Assembly: GCF_000379925.1 (NCBI RefSeq)
Contig: NZ_KB904238.1
Coordinates: forward strand, 1-38,963
Direction of reading: 5' to 3'
DNA from: Porphyromonas levii DSM 23370
GTDB taxonomy: Bacteria; Bacteroidota; Bacteroidia; Bacteroidales; Porphyromonadaceae
Length of the DNA: 38,963 nt
Positions within the stretch are counted from its first letter, which is position 1, and each line of letters opens with the position of its first letter. Below are positions 17,179 through 26,081 of this stretch, piece by piece. Below the pieces are notes generated by a model. The model was not told the origin of the DNA. It made no database searches and saw only the letters and a list, made by a program, of their open reading frames with translations. Position numbers and translations under genes: made by a program.

Positions 17179-19669
17179 CGAGAACGCCATAAGACAACGC
17201 TTGGAAAACTTTGAATTTCAAGGTTATGCGAAAGCAGTTTCTAATCTGCTCTCTGCATTCGGTATACTTGAAACAACCATCGCTAAAATCACCTCTAAAA
17301 TAGACCAAGGTGAAAGCGGGCCATTTTACGTATATCGACGTGCTGTTGTGTATTGTACTGAAGACATGATGTCGGCGGAAGAGTATATCTCCGCCAAACG
17401 GACTATGCCTTTACTAATTGTGTTCACCCCACGTCAGATTATCATTACCAATGAATATATTGGTAGTGTTATATGCGACTATGTGGATGTTGCTAAATAT
17501 ATCAACTATCTGGCTCCTTTGCAAAGTTGGGATATAAATCGCAATGATCACTATAGTACTTTAGAACTTGATAGCCTCGTGGAATCATTGTACCGAGAAT
17601 TAATATTGAATGACAACGATGAGGAAAACACACGTTGCTTCATTTTCTCCCTTCTCTATATGGCACATTTTAGCACTTTGCTAGAGATGTCACAGGTACA
17701 AGAAAGTATCAAGGGTTATAATAAGAGTGATAAAGAAAAGCTATCCAAGGTCTTTGATTTATTCTTTGCATGGAAGTGTCCCTTTATTACGGATAATACA
17801 CGGGGCTTACGATTGAGCAACGATGCATATAAGTATATCTTCGCAATACTACAATTTGACACGAATTTGATTGATGCCGAATTCCTTACCTCGTTAATCT
17901 ATAAGATGACAGGTAAGGAAGAGGCAGGATTGTATGGGCATCAAACCTCATTTATAAATGTAGAAAAGCTGTTGCAACCATTATTCCTAAATGAGATGCA
18001 ACGGAAGGCGAATGCATCTACCACAGAAAATGTGTCCCAAGTTGTAACAGAAATATACGATACAAGAGTCTTGGACCCGACCAATGGCCCCGGTTGCTAT
18101 TTGGTCGCTTCCTACAACGGTTTGCTTCAACAATTGCGAGACATTGAGACCAAATTCGATATCACATGTGGAGACCCCTTGCATATTGACCAGTTTGTAG
18201 GACTAGTGTCCAATGAACTGACGCGAGAACTTTCCCGTCTGGCACTTACATTTGTGCATAGTTCTGAGCTGAAACGTCTCGGACTTCTAAGCACAGATTC
18301 GATACAGGACACATACCATCAGTTGGCTATTCACGTTGGAGATGAACTAAATACTCCATGGGAAAATTATGTCCGCCCTGCAGATGCAGATTTCGTGTAT
18401 GTTGTTGGGAGCCCTGATTTTAAGGGCAACAATAAGATTCCAGCGTCTGCAAAACAGGCTATGTTGCGTATCTTCAAAAGCGAACAACTAAATAGTGCCG
18501 ATTATTGTTCAGCATGGCTTATGAAAGCCGCCAGGTTTATTTCTGGCACTTCTGCAAAGGCTGCGTTTGTTCTTACGAATTCGGTGTCACAGGGTACACA
18601 ATCAACTTTCATTCTAGACAAAATCAATGAAGCTGGTTGTGAATACATCTTTGCACATAGGTCTTTTAAATGGAAGACATCCAATGACAATAGTGGCGTA
18701 ACTGTTGTTATTATTGGAATTGGCACAAAGGGGCGGTTGTCAAGGAAGTATCTATTTGAAGGAGGCAAAAAGTTCCGCTGTCAAGAAATCGGCGCGAGTC
18801 TTTTGCCCGATATTGATATACGTGTGAAGAGCCGGACAACACCACTGTCACCATTATTGCCACATATGTGCAAGGGCAATATGCCAGATGGGGCTACTTT
18901 CTTGACATTCACGTCAACCGAATTAGATGCTTTCCTGGACGCATATCCGGAAGCGACCAAATTCATTAAACCTCTGTATGGAGGCGAGGAGTTCGTTAAT
19001 GGAAAACCGAAATGGGTCTTGTGGATAACAGATAATGAATTAGAAGAAGCCAAACAGATACAAGGAATCGCTGACAGAATAGAGCAAGTACGCCAACAAC
19101 GCCATAAGCCAAGTTCAACCTCTTCAAATAAGAGCAAAGCGAATCCACATAAGTTTAGGGAGAACCGAACTACAAGTGAAGGAAAGGTCTCGTTAATTGT
19201 GCCTTGTGTTACATCTGAAAACCGCCAATATTTTCAGATGGGCATTCTTGGATCCAATGCTATCGTTAATAATAATGTTAGCGTTGTTTTTGACTGCGAT
19301 ATATGGCTATTAGCACTTTTGGAATCTCGGATGCATGGAGTCTGGGCTAAGAATGCCTGTGGAGGGCATGAAACACGTCCAAGGTATTCAAGCGCACTAC
19401 GCTATAATACTTTTCCTGTTCCAGACTTGACATCCAAACAAATATCTACATTAAGAAATCTATCAAGAACGCTACTTGAGGTGAGGGAAAAGTATTGCGA
19501 CAAATCATTAGCCGATATGTACTTGAATATGCCGCCTGAATTAGTTCGGGTTCATAAATTGATAGATGATACCGTGGATTCATACTACAGGAACCAACCT
19601 TTTTCTTCAAACGGAGAAAGGTTGATGTGGTTAAAAAACATGTATAATACGCTTATAGCCAATGAATAA
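17171..19669 (+). CDS. MmeI-family methyltransferase-like protein with degraded catalytic motifs
   Basis: An 832-residue protein. From about 295 on it follows the MmeI/Type IIL layout: a motif-I position DPTNGPGCYL (302-311), FVGLVSNELTRELSRLAL (342-359), a motif-IV position GSPDF (413-417), FVLTNSVSQGTQ (466-477), FAHRSFKWK (494-502), a GNMPDGATFL region (569-578), and a C-terminal part with VPCVTSENRQYF (677-688), MHGVWAK (721-727), RYSSALRYNTFPVPD (738-752) and SLADMYLNMP (779-788). Active relatives have DPACGSGNFL and GNPPF, so both the SAM-binding and the catalytic motif are altered and methylation is unlikely. The recognition region is well kept. The N-terminal 290 residues show no MmeI nuclease motif that I can see. 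I infer a DNA-recognition subunit. Confidence 0.8.
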   Translation: MIDENAIRQRLENFEFQGYAKAVSNLLSAFGILETTIAKITSKIDQGESGPFYVYRRAVVYCTEDMMSAEEYISAKRTMPLLIVFTPRQIIITNEYIGSVICDYVDVAKYINYLAPLQSWDINRNDHYSTLELDSLVESLYRELILNDNDEENTRCFIFSLLYMAHFSTLLEMSQVQESIKGYNKSDKEKLSKVFDLFFAWKCPFITDNTRGLRLSNDAYKYIFAILQFDTNLIDAEFLTSLIYKMTGKEEAGLYGHQTSFINVEKLLQPLFLNEMQRKANASTTENVSQVVTEIYDTRVLDPTNGPGCYLVASYNGLLQQLRDIETKFDITCGDPLHIDQFVGLVSNELTRELSRLALTFVHSSELKRLGLLSTDSIQDTYHQLAIHVGDELNTPWENYVRPADADFVYVVGSPDFKGNNKIPASAKQAMLRIFKSEQLNSADYCSAWLMKAARFISGTSAKAAFVLTNSVSQGTQSTFILDKINEAGCEYIFAHRSFKWKTSNDNSGVTVVIIGIGTKGRLSRKYLFEGGKKFRCQEIGASLLPDIDIRVKSRTTPLSPLLPHMCKGNMPDGATFLTFTSTELDAFLDAYPEATKFIKPLYGGEEFVNGKPKWVLWITDNELEEAKQIQGIADRIEQVRQQRHKPSSTSSNKSKANPHKFRENRTTSEGKVSLIVPCVTSENRQYFQMGILGSNAIVNNNVSVVFDCDIWLLALLESRMHGVWAKNACGGHETRPRYSSALRYNTFPVPDLTSKQISTLRNLSRTLLEVREKYCDKSLADMYLNMPPELVRVHKLIDDTVDSYYRNQPFSSNGERLMWLKNMYNTLIANE

Positions 19670-21623
19670 TATCTTCAATACGACATACGACAGGAATGGT
19701 AGTAGCGTAACAACAAACGCTCTGGGAATGCGCGAAATGCAGCAGAGAATATATGAGAAATATGCTTCTCAGTATCTTTTGCTGAAAGCTCCCCCTGCAT
19801 CAGGCAAATCAAGGGCTCTTATGTTTGTAGCCATAGAGAAGCTCAAACAGGGTCTGGTAAAAAAGGTCATTGTAGCAGTTCCTGAGCGTTCAATCGGGAA
19901 GTCATTTTGCAGCACCAAACTCAAAGCAAATGGTTTCCACTCGGACTGGGTGATATCTCAGAAATACGACCTATGTGCGCCAGGCGGAGAGCCAATGAAG
20001 ACAAAAGCGTTTGCTGCCTTTATGGAGGATGAAAATGCGTCAGTACTTCTATGCACCCATTCGACACTGAGGTTCGCCTATGAAAAAATAGGTTGCCAGA
20101 AATTCAATGATTGCCTTTTGGCCATCGATGAGTTTCATCATGTGTCAGCAGAGGCAGATAGCAAACTAGGCGAACTTATCAGAGCTATAATGGCCGATAC
20201 TAATGCTCACGTCCTGGCAATGACAGGATCATATTTCCGTGGTGATTGCGTTGCCGTCTTGAGTCCTAGTGATGAACGGAAGTTTGAGAAAGTCACATAC
20301 AACTATTACGAGCAACTGAATGGTTATCAATATCTGAAATCCCTCGGGATTGGTTTCCATTTCTACAATGGAGTGTATTTTGAAGCCCTGAAAGATTCTG
20401 AGGTCTTGGACTTGTCGAAAAAGACAATTATCTACATCCCTAATGTAAATTCGTCAGAATCAACGGGTGAAAAAATAATGGAGGTTGACCAAATACTTGG
20501 CTGTATTGGAACTTACCAATATACTGATGACTTCGGTGTCTATCACATATGTTCTAGTGATGGACGGGAATTGCGTGTTGCTGACTTGGTGAACGATACA
20601 GACTATGAGCAGCGTGAAAAAATCATGTCTTATCTAAGGGCTATCAAAAAGCCCGAAGATATGGATATTATTATTGCTTTGGGTATGGCTAAAGAGGGTT
20701 TCGATTGGCCTTTCTGCGAGACAACATTAACAATTGGTTATCGAGGTTCATTGACTGAAATCGTTCAGATTATCGGTAGATGCACACGTGACAGCAAGAA
20801 CAAGACCCATGCACAGTTCACCAACCTCGTAGCAGAGCCAAGCGCTAATCGTGAAGAAATTGTTGAAAGTGTCAACAATATACTGAAAGCGATATCTGCA
20901 TCATTGTTAATGGAAGAAGTTATAGCCCCCAAATATAACTTCAAACCAAAAGAGACTTCAACTTCTACAGAAGGGGAAACTGATGGAGCTTCCAAAAACG
21001 ATGATGGAAGCGGGCATACCATTTTCATTGAAGGGTTCCGTGGAATTAAATCGGATAGGGTAAAAGATATCATCGAGAATGACCTTCTGGATTTAAAGGC
21101 AAGAATTCTTCAGAATCCTGATGTACAACACGCAATCGGACAGAATGTACCTGCTGAGACAATTAACAATGGTCTAATTCCCAAGGTTATTCGCGAGGTA
21201 CTTCCCGACTTAAACGAAGAAGAATCTAAGGAATTGGGCACGTACATTGTGATAGACTCCGTTCTGTCACACAAGGACGTGAAGGATATTAATGGTCAGA
21301 AGTTTTTGGAATTTGCTAACCGGCTAATTAACGTAAATGACATAAACATAGACCTGATATATTCGGTAAACCCATTCCATGATGCATACGAGGTATTATC
21401 CAAATCTCTAGATGCCCGAGTCTTCCGCTCTATTCAGGCATACATCAAATCGATGCGAATTGATGTAACCGATGATGAGGCCAAGGCTTTTTGGCCAAAA
21501 GTTACTGAGTTTGCCAAAAAGATGCAGAGAGAACCCAATTTGGATAGTAACGACCCATATGAGCGTAGATTGGCAGAAGTGCTACTTTACGCGAAGAGAA
21601 GAATAATGGAAAGTCATGGCTGA
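19662..21623 (+). CDS. Superfamily 2 (DEAH-type) helicase/translocase
   Basis: A 653-residue protein with a full SF2 motor: Walker A APPASGKS (43-50), motif II DEFHH (156-160), motif III TGS (188-190), and motif VI QIIGRCTR (369-376). The KEGFDWP segment (345-351) is the usual motif V region. The region from about 420 to 653 is unlike any helicase accessory domain I know, is largely helical, and may contact partners. The gene overlaps the MmeI-like gene by 8 bp and the nuclease gene by 8 bp. The motor would couple recognition to DNA tracking, as HsdR does in Type I systems, but it has no nuclease motif of its own. That part is inference. Confidence 0.85.
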   Translation: MNNIFNTTYDRNGSSVTTNALGMREMQQRIYEKYASQYLLLKAPPASGKSRALMFVAIEKLKQGLVKKVIVAVPERSIGKSFCSTKLKANGFHSDWVISQKYDLCAPGGEPMKTKAFAAFMEDENASVLLCTHSTLRFAYEKIGCQKFNDCLLAIDEFHHVSAEADSKLGELIRAIMADTNAHVLAMTGSYFRGDCVAVLSPSDERKFEKVTYNYYEQLNGYQYLKSLGIGFHFYNGVYFEALKDSEVLDLSKKTIIYIPNVNSSESTGEKIMEVDQILGCIGTYQYTDDFGVYHICSSDGRELRVADLVNDTDYEQREKIMSYLRAIKKPEDMDIIIALGMAKEGFDWPFCETTLTIGYRGSLTEIVQIIGRCTRDSKNKTHAQFTNLVAEPSANREEIVESVNNILKAISASLLMEEVIAPKYNFKPKETSTSTEGETDGASKNDDGSGHTIFIEGFRGIKSDRVKDIIENDLLDLKARILQNPDVQHAIGQNVPAETINNGLIPKVIREVLPDLNEEESKELGTYIVIDSVLSHKDVKDINGQKFLEFANRLINVNDINIDLIYSVNPFHDAYEVLSKSLDARVFRSIQAYIKSMRIDVTDDEAKAFWPKVTEFAKKMQREPNLDSNDPYERRLAEVLLYAKRRIMESHG

Positions 21624-23343
21624 AAAGAATTCTGATTTTATAGACTTTTTGTTTCAGAACGACCCTTTAGGTTTGTTGAAAAAGCAACCTAAAGCTAAAC
21701 AAAGATCAAATAAAACCGTTCTATTACAGAACTTCGAGGAAATTGTAAATTTCTTCGAAGAGCATGAGCGTGAACCTAAAAAGTCGGCATCTGATATATA
21801 CGAATTTCAATTGTTCTGCCGTCTTGAAGCCATACGGAATAACTCTAAGATGGTAAAAGAGCTAAAAGAGTTTGATATGTACGGACTTTTGGAAGGGGTA
21901 AGCATATCCAATATCACTCTGGAAGACATCTTGGGAGACGATCCTTTAAATCTGTTGTCCGGTGATTACGATAGTTCTATCTTTGAGATGAGTCATGTGC
22001 AAAAGTCTGACCGCATACAGCCAGAGTATATATCGCGGCGCAAGTTCTGTCAGGACTTTGACACCTACAGACCAATGTTCGAATCTCTGCATAAGGATTT
22101 GGAAGAAGGCAAAAGGAAATTGGCTGTTTATCATCCACAAGATTTGGTCCCCGACAAATTTTATGTTTTGGGAGGTGTCATAGTATACTTAAAATCGGTG
22201 GATGGCAAGTCGAACCTATACCGCTTCAAAAGTGGTGATAGGCAACGCTTTGATGGTCGCACGTGTTGCATTTTTGATAATGGGACAACGTCCGATATGT
22301 TATATCGTTCACTAGACAAGGCTCTCCAAAAAGAAGGCTATGCTATAACCGACTTTGACGAAGAACAGCTTGTTGCTGAACGAATTGAAAAAAACGATCA
22401 GGCAAGAGGCTTTGTTTATGTCCTTAAAAGCAAACACGCCAAATTGCGGAACGTTCCTGATGTATATAAGATTGGGAGCACAACAACATCTGTAACAGAC
22501 CGCATTAAAAATGCCCTCAATGAACCAACCTACCTTTATGCAGGTGTTGAAGTCGTGCAGGTTTATAGGTGCTATAATATCAAACCCCGTGAGCTAGAGG
22601 ATAGGTTGCATACCTTCTTCGACCAAGTTCGACTTAATATCAACATCCCAGATGACAGGGGCGTTGTTATATCACCACGTGAATGGTTTTGTGTAAATAT
22701 CAATGTCATTGGAGAGGCCGTTGACAAAATCATCCACAGAACCATAGCTGGTTATGTATATGACCCATTATCACGATCAATCATCGCCAAAAGTGCAAGT
22801 CTTGAGCCAAAATTGGGTGATGCAGAACTTTACGAGAAGATAATCAATGAAATTAATCTCATAGGAAAAAGCATGGAGCAGAAGCCATCCTTGTATCAAG
22901 GTAAGGATGAAGAAGCCCTTCGAGATGTTTTTATCGCTATGTTAGAAAGACGATTTCAGTCAGTAACCGCCACAGCCGAAACTTTCAATCACATAGGGAA
23001 AACGGACATCCTACTTAAAGATGCGACAGATAGCTCCAATCTGTTTATTGGCGAATGTAAAATATGGCGTGGTAAAAAGCATTTCATGGAATCCATTAAC
23101 CAACTGTTTGACAGATATCTTACTTGGAGAGATACCAATGCAGCACTTATGGTTTTTGTCCAAGGAACGGACCTTACTACTGTCATGAGTGTAATAGAGG
23201 ATTCTGTCACACAGCATCAATATTACAAACGCTCCTGCGGAAAGCATAATGAAACATCTTTAAGTTACATCTTCGGTTTGCCCCAAGATGGCCACAGAGA
23301 AGTTAAGCTGGAAGTTGTTGTGTTTAATTTTGACAAAGCATAA
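21616..23343 (+). CDS. GIY-YIG (T5orf172) + PD-(D/E)XK dual nuclease
   Basis: A 575-residue protein. The middle (about 264-375) is a T5orf172/GIY-YIG domain: FVYVLKS (266-272), VYKIGSTT (283-290), conserved R296 in TDRIKNAL, the helix with E327 (RELEDRLHTFF), and REWFCV (355-360). The C-terminus (about 430-540) fits a PD-(D/E)XK fold: D464 in GKTDILL and the pair E480/K482 in IGECKIW. The N-terminal 130 residues are acidic and include two similar short motifs, DPLGLL (16-21) and DPLNLL (109-114), possible docking sites. It is the last intact gene of the operon and the only visible nuclease, so it should be the cutting subunit. Which domain cuts, and whether both do, is unknown. Confidence 0.85.
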   Translation: MAEKNSDFIDFLFQNDPLGLLKKQPKAKQRSNKTVLLQNFEEIVNFFEEHEREPKKSASDIYEFQLFCRLEAIRNNSKMVKELKEFDMYGLLEGVSISNITLEDILGDDPLNLLSGDYDSSIFEMSHVQKSDRIQPEYISRRKFCQDFDTYRPMFESLHKDLEEGKRKLAVYHPQDLVPDKFYVLGGVIVYLKSVDGKSNLYRFKSGDRQRFDGRTCCIFDNGTTSDMLYRSLDKALQKEGYAITDFDEEQLVAERIEKNDQARGFVYVLKSKHAKLRNVPDVYKIGSTTTSVTDRIKNALNEPTYLYAGVEVVQVYRCYNIKPRELEDRLHTFFDQVRLNINIPDDRGVVISPREWFCVNINVIGEAVDKIIHRTIAGYVYDPLSRSIIAKSASLEPKLGDAELYEKIINEINLIGKSMEQKPSLYQGKDEEALRDVFIAMLERRFQSVTATAETFNHIGKTDILLKDATDSSNLFIGECKIWRGKKHFMESINQLFDRYLTWRDTNAALMVFVQGTDLTTVMSVIEDSVTQHQYYKRSCGKHNETSLSYIFGLPQDGHREVKLEVVVFNFDKA

Positions 23344-23350
23344 AGCACCT

Positions 23351-23775
23351 ATGAATGCAACAGATCTTGAAAAAATTGAATTGCCTTCATCCGTAAGTAG
23401 CTCTGTTCTAAAATAAATCATGAAGGCCATACCAGTTTTATCCGCTTTTGTTTCAATAGCGGATAATTATTTTATGACATACAATACAATAACATTGTTG
23501 ATCTTCTGAGAAACCATGAAGAACAATTGTCATTACTTAAAGAGGGGGCAGTAAATAATAGTTATCGTGAATCGGCTGGATATATAAGGGATATTCTTGT
23601 GGCACTTCAAAAGACAAAGGATGAATTGCACTTAGAGAAAAGAAAGGTGTTTGCTCGCTATCTCACAGCATGTTGTCATATAGACAATTCTAAGGAAAAC
23701 AACAAAGATTTGTATTTTGACCTTATCGCGCACATTCCAGTGTCAAGTGCAACAAGAATATTTCTTATTCTTTAA
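23351..23775 (+). pseudogene. Decayed gene at the end of the cargo operon
   Basis: ATG 23351 opens 21 codons ending in TAA (23414-23416). The same frame continues from ATG 23420 with MKAIPVLSAFVSIADNYF. Near 23465-23490 the coding sense moves to another frame that runs to 23775, including LLRNHEEQLSLLKEG and LHLEKRKVFARYLTACC. One nonsense codon and one frameshift therefore explain the pieces, giving an original protein of about 140 residues. No domain is recognised; the helical, charged second half looks cytosolic. Its end overlaps the 3' end of mobC by 11 bp, so the gene may also be truncated by the junction with the ICE backbone. Alternatively the 82-codon piece alone could be expressed. 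Confidence 0.5.
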
Positions 23776-25768
23776 TGAGGTGTTTCAGTTCTGGGTCGTT
23801 CTTAATACGTTCAGTCTCAGTACTTACGAGGGATAGCACCTCTTGCTTGACTTGGCGATAATTGGCTTCAATAGTCTCTTTGAGATTATCGGAGCCATTT
23901 TCGTTTGTGAAGTCCGCTATGATGGGGATAGGCTGGTAAGCTTTCGTTTCAGCAGAGACCTTGGCAACATCCACAACGATCTCAGCGTGGAAGATTTTCT
24001 GATCGATGCGTTCATCGAAATTGTCAGAGACAGTCCCAACGAACATACCTTGTGTAAGGTTACTAATCTTACTTGCAGGAATCAAGCTATCCATCTGCGT
24101 AGATATAGATGTGGACTTGTCATTACGGTTGATGGTCATCGACTGCCGTTGCTGTAGAACCTTACCAAAACGCTCGGAAAGCGTCTTAGCCGTTTCTCCC
24201 ACGACCTGTCCGCTAAAGACATTACCCACGGTGTTCTGTATCACCTTACTCTCCTTATCCCCATAGTCGCGGGTCAGCTGCGAGAAGTCCTGAAACCCCA
24301 AGCAAACTGCCACCTTGTTACTACGAGCTGTGGCGATCAGGTTATCGAGACCACGGAAGTAGATAGTAGGTAGCTCATCTATAATCACCGAGCTCTTAAG
24401 TTGATGCTTCTTATTGATAAGCTTCACAATGCGACTATTGTAGAGTCCAAGAGCAGCCGAATAGATGTTTTGTCGGTCGGGGTTGTTCCCTACCACAAGC
24501 ACTTTCGGCTCATTTGGATTGCTGATGTCTAGAGAGAAGTCATCGCCCGTCATCACCCAATATAAGGCGGGAGAAATCATTCTTGACAAAGGAATCTTCG
24601 CTGATGCTATCTGCCCCTGTAACTGATCTTGTGCACCACCCTCCCAAGCGTCCATAAAAGGCGAAAGGTAGTTCGCCAGCTCATCGTAAGAGGTGAGTAT
24701 CGGGAATATCTGGGCATACGGTCGATTCAAGAATTCTATAGCATGTGGAAAGGTGCAGTACTTTCCATTCTCATAAATCTTCAGATACCAGATGATAGCT
24801 GCAAGCAAGATAATTGGAGACTCCACAAAGAAATCTCCCTGCTTCTGAATCCACGAGCGGTTCAGATTGAGCATGATGGTGTAAGCACTCTCGTAAGCAT
24901 CTGATATATCCGTCATAAAGGCTGGATTGATGGGATTACAGCGGTGCGACTTACGAGGATCATCAAAGTTAATCACATAGAATTGGGGCTTCACCTCATA
25001 AGCATCAAGGTGATTTCGTAAGTGATTGTAAGCAATCTCCGATAGGTCTGGGAACTTGTAGTCATAGATGTACATTGCAAAGCCTTTCTCAATCTGCTGC
25101 TTGATGTAGTTATTCACGATAGCGAAAGACTTGCCCGAGCCAGGCGTACCCAAGACCATTGAAGCTCGAAACGGATTGACCACATTGATCCAGCCATTGT
25201 TCCATTTCTTCTTGTAGTAAAAGCGTGTCGGCAGATTGACCGAGTACTCGTTCTCCATCAGTCTCGTCTCTTGCATGAAACTCTCATTCTCTGTATTGAA
25301 TACATCGTCCATAAGGTTGTTTTTCAGCAGACGACTCATCCATACGCCAGCCATTAGCAGGCAGATATACCCCACAGAGACAGTGAAGATGTAGAGCGAA
25401 GCTGCACCAACGACTCCAATCGGAAGTGCCAGCAGCCACCAATTGAGGAAGAATAGCACAAACCCAATGGCTAAGACCGTCCAAATCTTAGCCCAAGTAA
25501 TCTTCTCTTCCTTTACACCACGAGTTCCTAAGCAAGAAAGAGCAAGGAACAGCACACAAAAGAGCTTCGTCCAAAGAATCGAGGAGAAGAGCCCTGCTGT
25601 TCGTTGAAAGTTCATCAGAATCTTATCAAGTACCGAGAGCGTCAAGCCCCAAGTGTGGAATGCTTCGTAGCAAAACCAGTAGCAGTTAATGAGGAGGAAT
25701 AGTACAGAGATCCCTCTCATAAAGTCCATAATCTTGCCCAATGCTCTCAAATCATCTTCTTGTGCCAT
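23765..25768 (-). CDS. mobC: Type IV coupling protein MobC (TraG/VirD4 family)
   Basis: A 667-residue membrane ATPase that brings the relaxase-DNA complex to the secretion channel. Hydrophobic segments lie at about 19-36, 60-80 and 96-145, followed by the cytosolic motor with Walker A GTPGSGKS (207-214) and Walker B VIIDELP (461-467). Length and layout match MobC of CTnDOT-type elements. It is the last gene of the leftward mobA-mobB-mobC unit. A 313-bp gap with an unusual 21-bp phased array separates it from mobB. Motifs are intact, so the element is expected to be transfer-competent at this step. Confidence 0.9.
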   Translation of the reverse strand: MAQEDDLRALGKIMDFMRGISVLFLLINCYWFCYEAFHTWGLTLSVLDKILMNFQRTAGLFSSILWTKLFCVLFLALSCLGTRGVKEEKITWAKIWTVLAIGFVLFFLNWWLLALPIGVVGAASLYIFTVSVGYICLLMAGVWMSRLLKNNLMDDVFNTENESFMQETRLMENEYSVNLPTRFYYKKKWNNGWINVVNPFRASMVLGTPGSGKSFAIVNNYIKQQIEKGFAMYIYDYKFPDLSEIAYNHLRNHLDAYEVKPQFYVINFDDPRKSHRCNPINPAFMTDISDAYESAYTIMLNLNRSWIQKQGDFFVESPIILLAAIIWYLKIYENGKYCTFPHAIEFLNRPYAQIFPILTSYDELANYLSPFMDAWEGGAQDQLQGQIASAKIPLSRMISPALYWVMTGDDFSLDISNPNEPKVLVVGNNPDRQNIYSAALGLYNSRIVKLINKKHQLKSSVIIDELPTIYFRGLDNLIATARSNKVAVCLGFQDFSQLTRDYGDKESKVIQNTVGNVFSGQVVGETAKTLSERFGKVLQQRQSMTINRNDKSTSISTQMDSLIPASKISNLTQGMFVGTVSDNFDERIDQKIFHAEIVVDVAKVSAETKAYQPIPIIADFTNENGSDNLKETIEANYRQVKQEVLSLVSTETERIKNDPELKHLIKE

Positions 25769-25904
25769 AATTATCTGTTGTTTAATCGTTGTCTAATCAC
25801 TATTTCGTCAAAGTCAAATGCGTAGGCTTCGCTGCTTCCCCTTTTCACCGAACTATATCTTCACAGAGAAAACAGTAGATACCTACGTGACCATTTTCTA
25901 TTTG

Positions 25905-26041
25905 CCACGGAGGGGCGATCTATTTCCTCGGAAGTTTCATTCCATTCTTCCGAAGTTTGATTTCACTCTTCCGAACTATTACTTTGTCCTTCCGTGGAGA
26001 TTTCTTTTTTCCTCCGTCTCTATTTCCGATTTCCTCCGTGA
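25905..26041. repeat. 21-22-bp phased repeat array between mobB and mobC
   Basis: A short GC-containing core built on TTCCG/CGGAA (for example CTTCCGAAG at 25947, CTTCCGAAC at 25968, CTTCCGTGG at 25989, CCTCCGTCT at 26011) recurs at 25905, 25926, 25947, 25968, 25989, 26011 and 26033. The steps are 21, 21, 21, 21, 22 and 22 bp, with A/T-rich spacers. This equals two helical turns, so all copies face the same side of DNA. All minus-strand frames contain stops, so it is not an extension of mobB. Confidence 0.7.
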
Positions 26042-26081
26042 AGAGTGCGATGCCCTCCTCTTTATCATGCCCTGCCTTGAC

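Larger units (their letters stand above)
15131..23775 (+). other. Candidate composite defence (restriction-modification-like) island
   Basis: One promoter is followed by an XRE remnant, two C5 cytosine methyltransferases, a catalytically degraded MmeI-family protein, an SF2 helicase, a GIY-YIG + PD-(D/E)XK protein, and a decayed last gene. Overlaps of 14, 8, 8 and 8 bp join the five large genes. The block reads as more A/T-rich than the tra genes (many ATA, AGA and TAT codons), and it interrupts the ICE backbone between DUF3945 and mobC. Both points suggest acquisition as a unit. Function is inferred from domains. Confidence 0.7.

Noticed and set aside
15131-23775. Assignment to DISARM, BREX or a standard Type I system
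   Set aside because: There is no DUF1998 (DrmB), no PLD nuclease, no PglZ or BrxC, and no HsdS or HsdR nuclease-motor fusion. The components match only in part.
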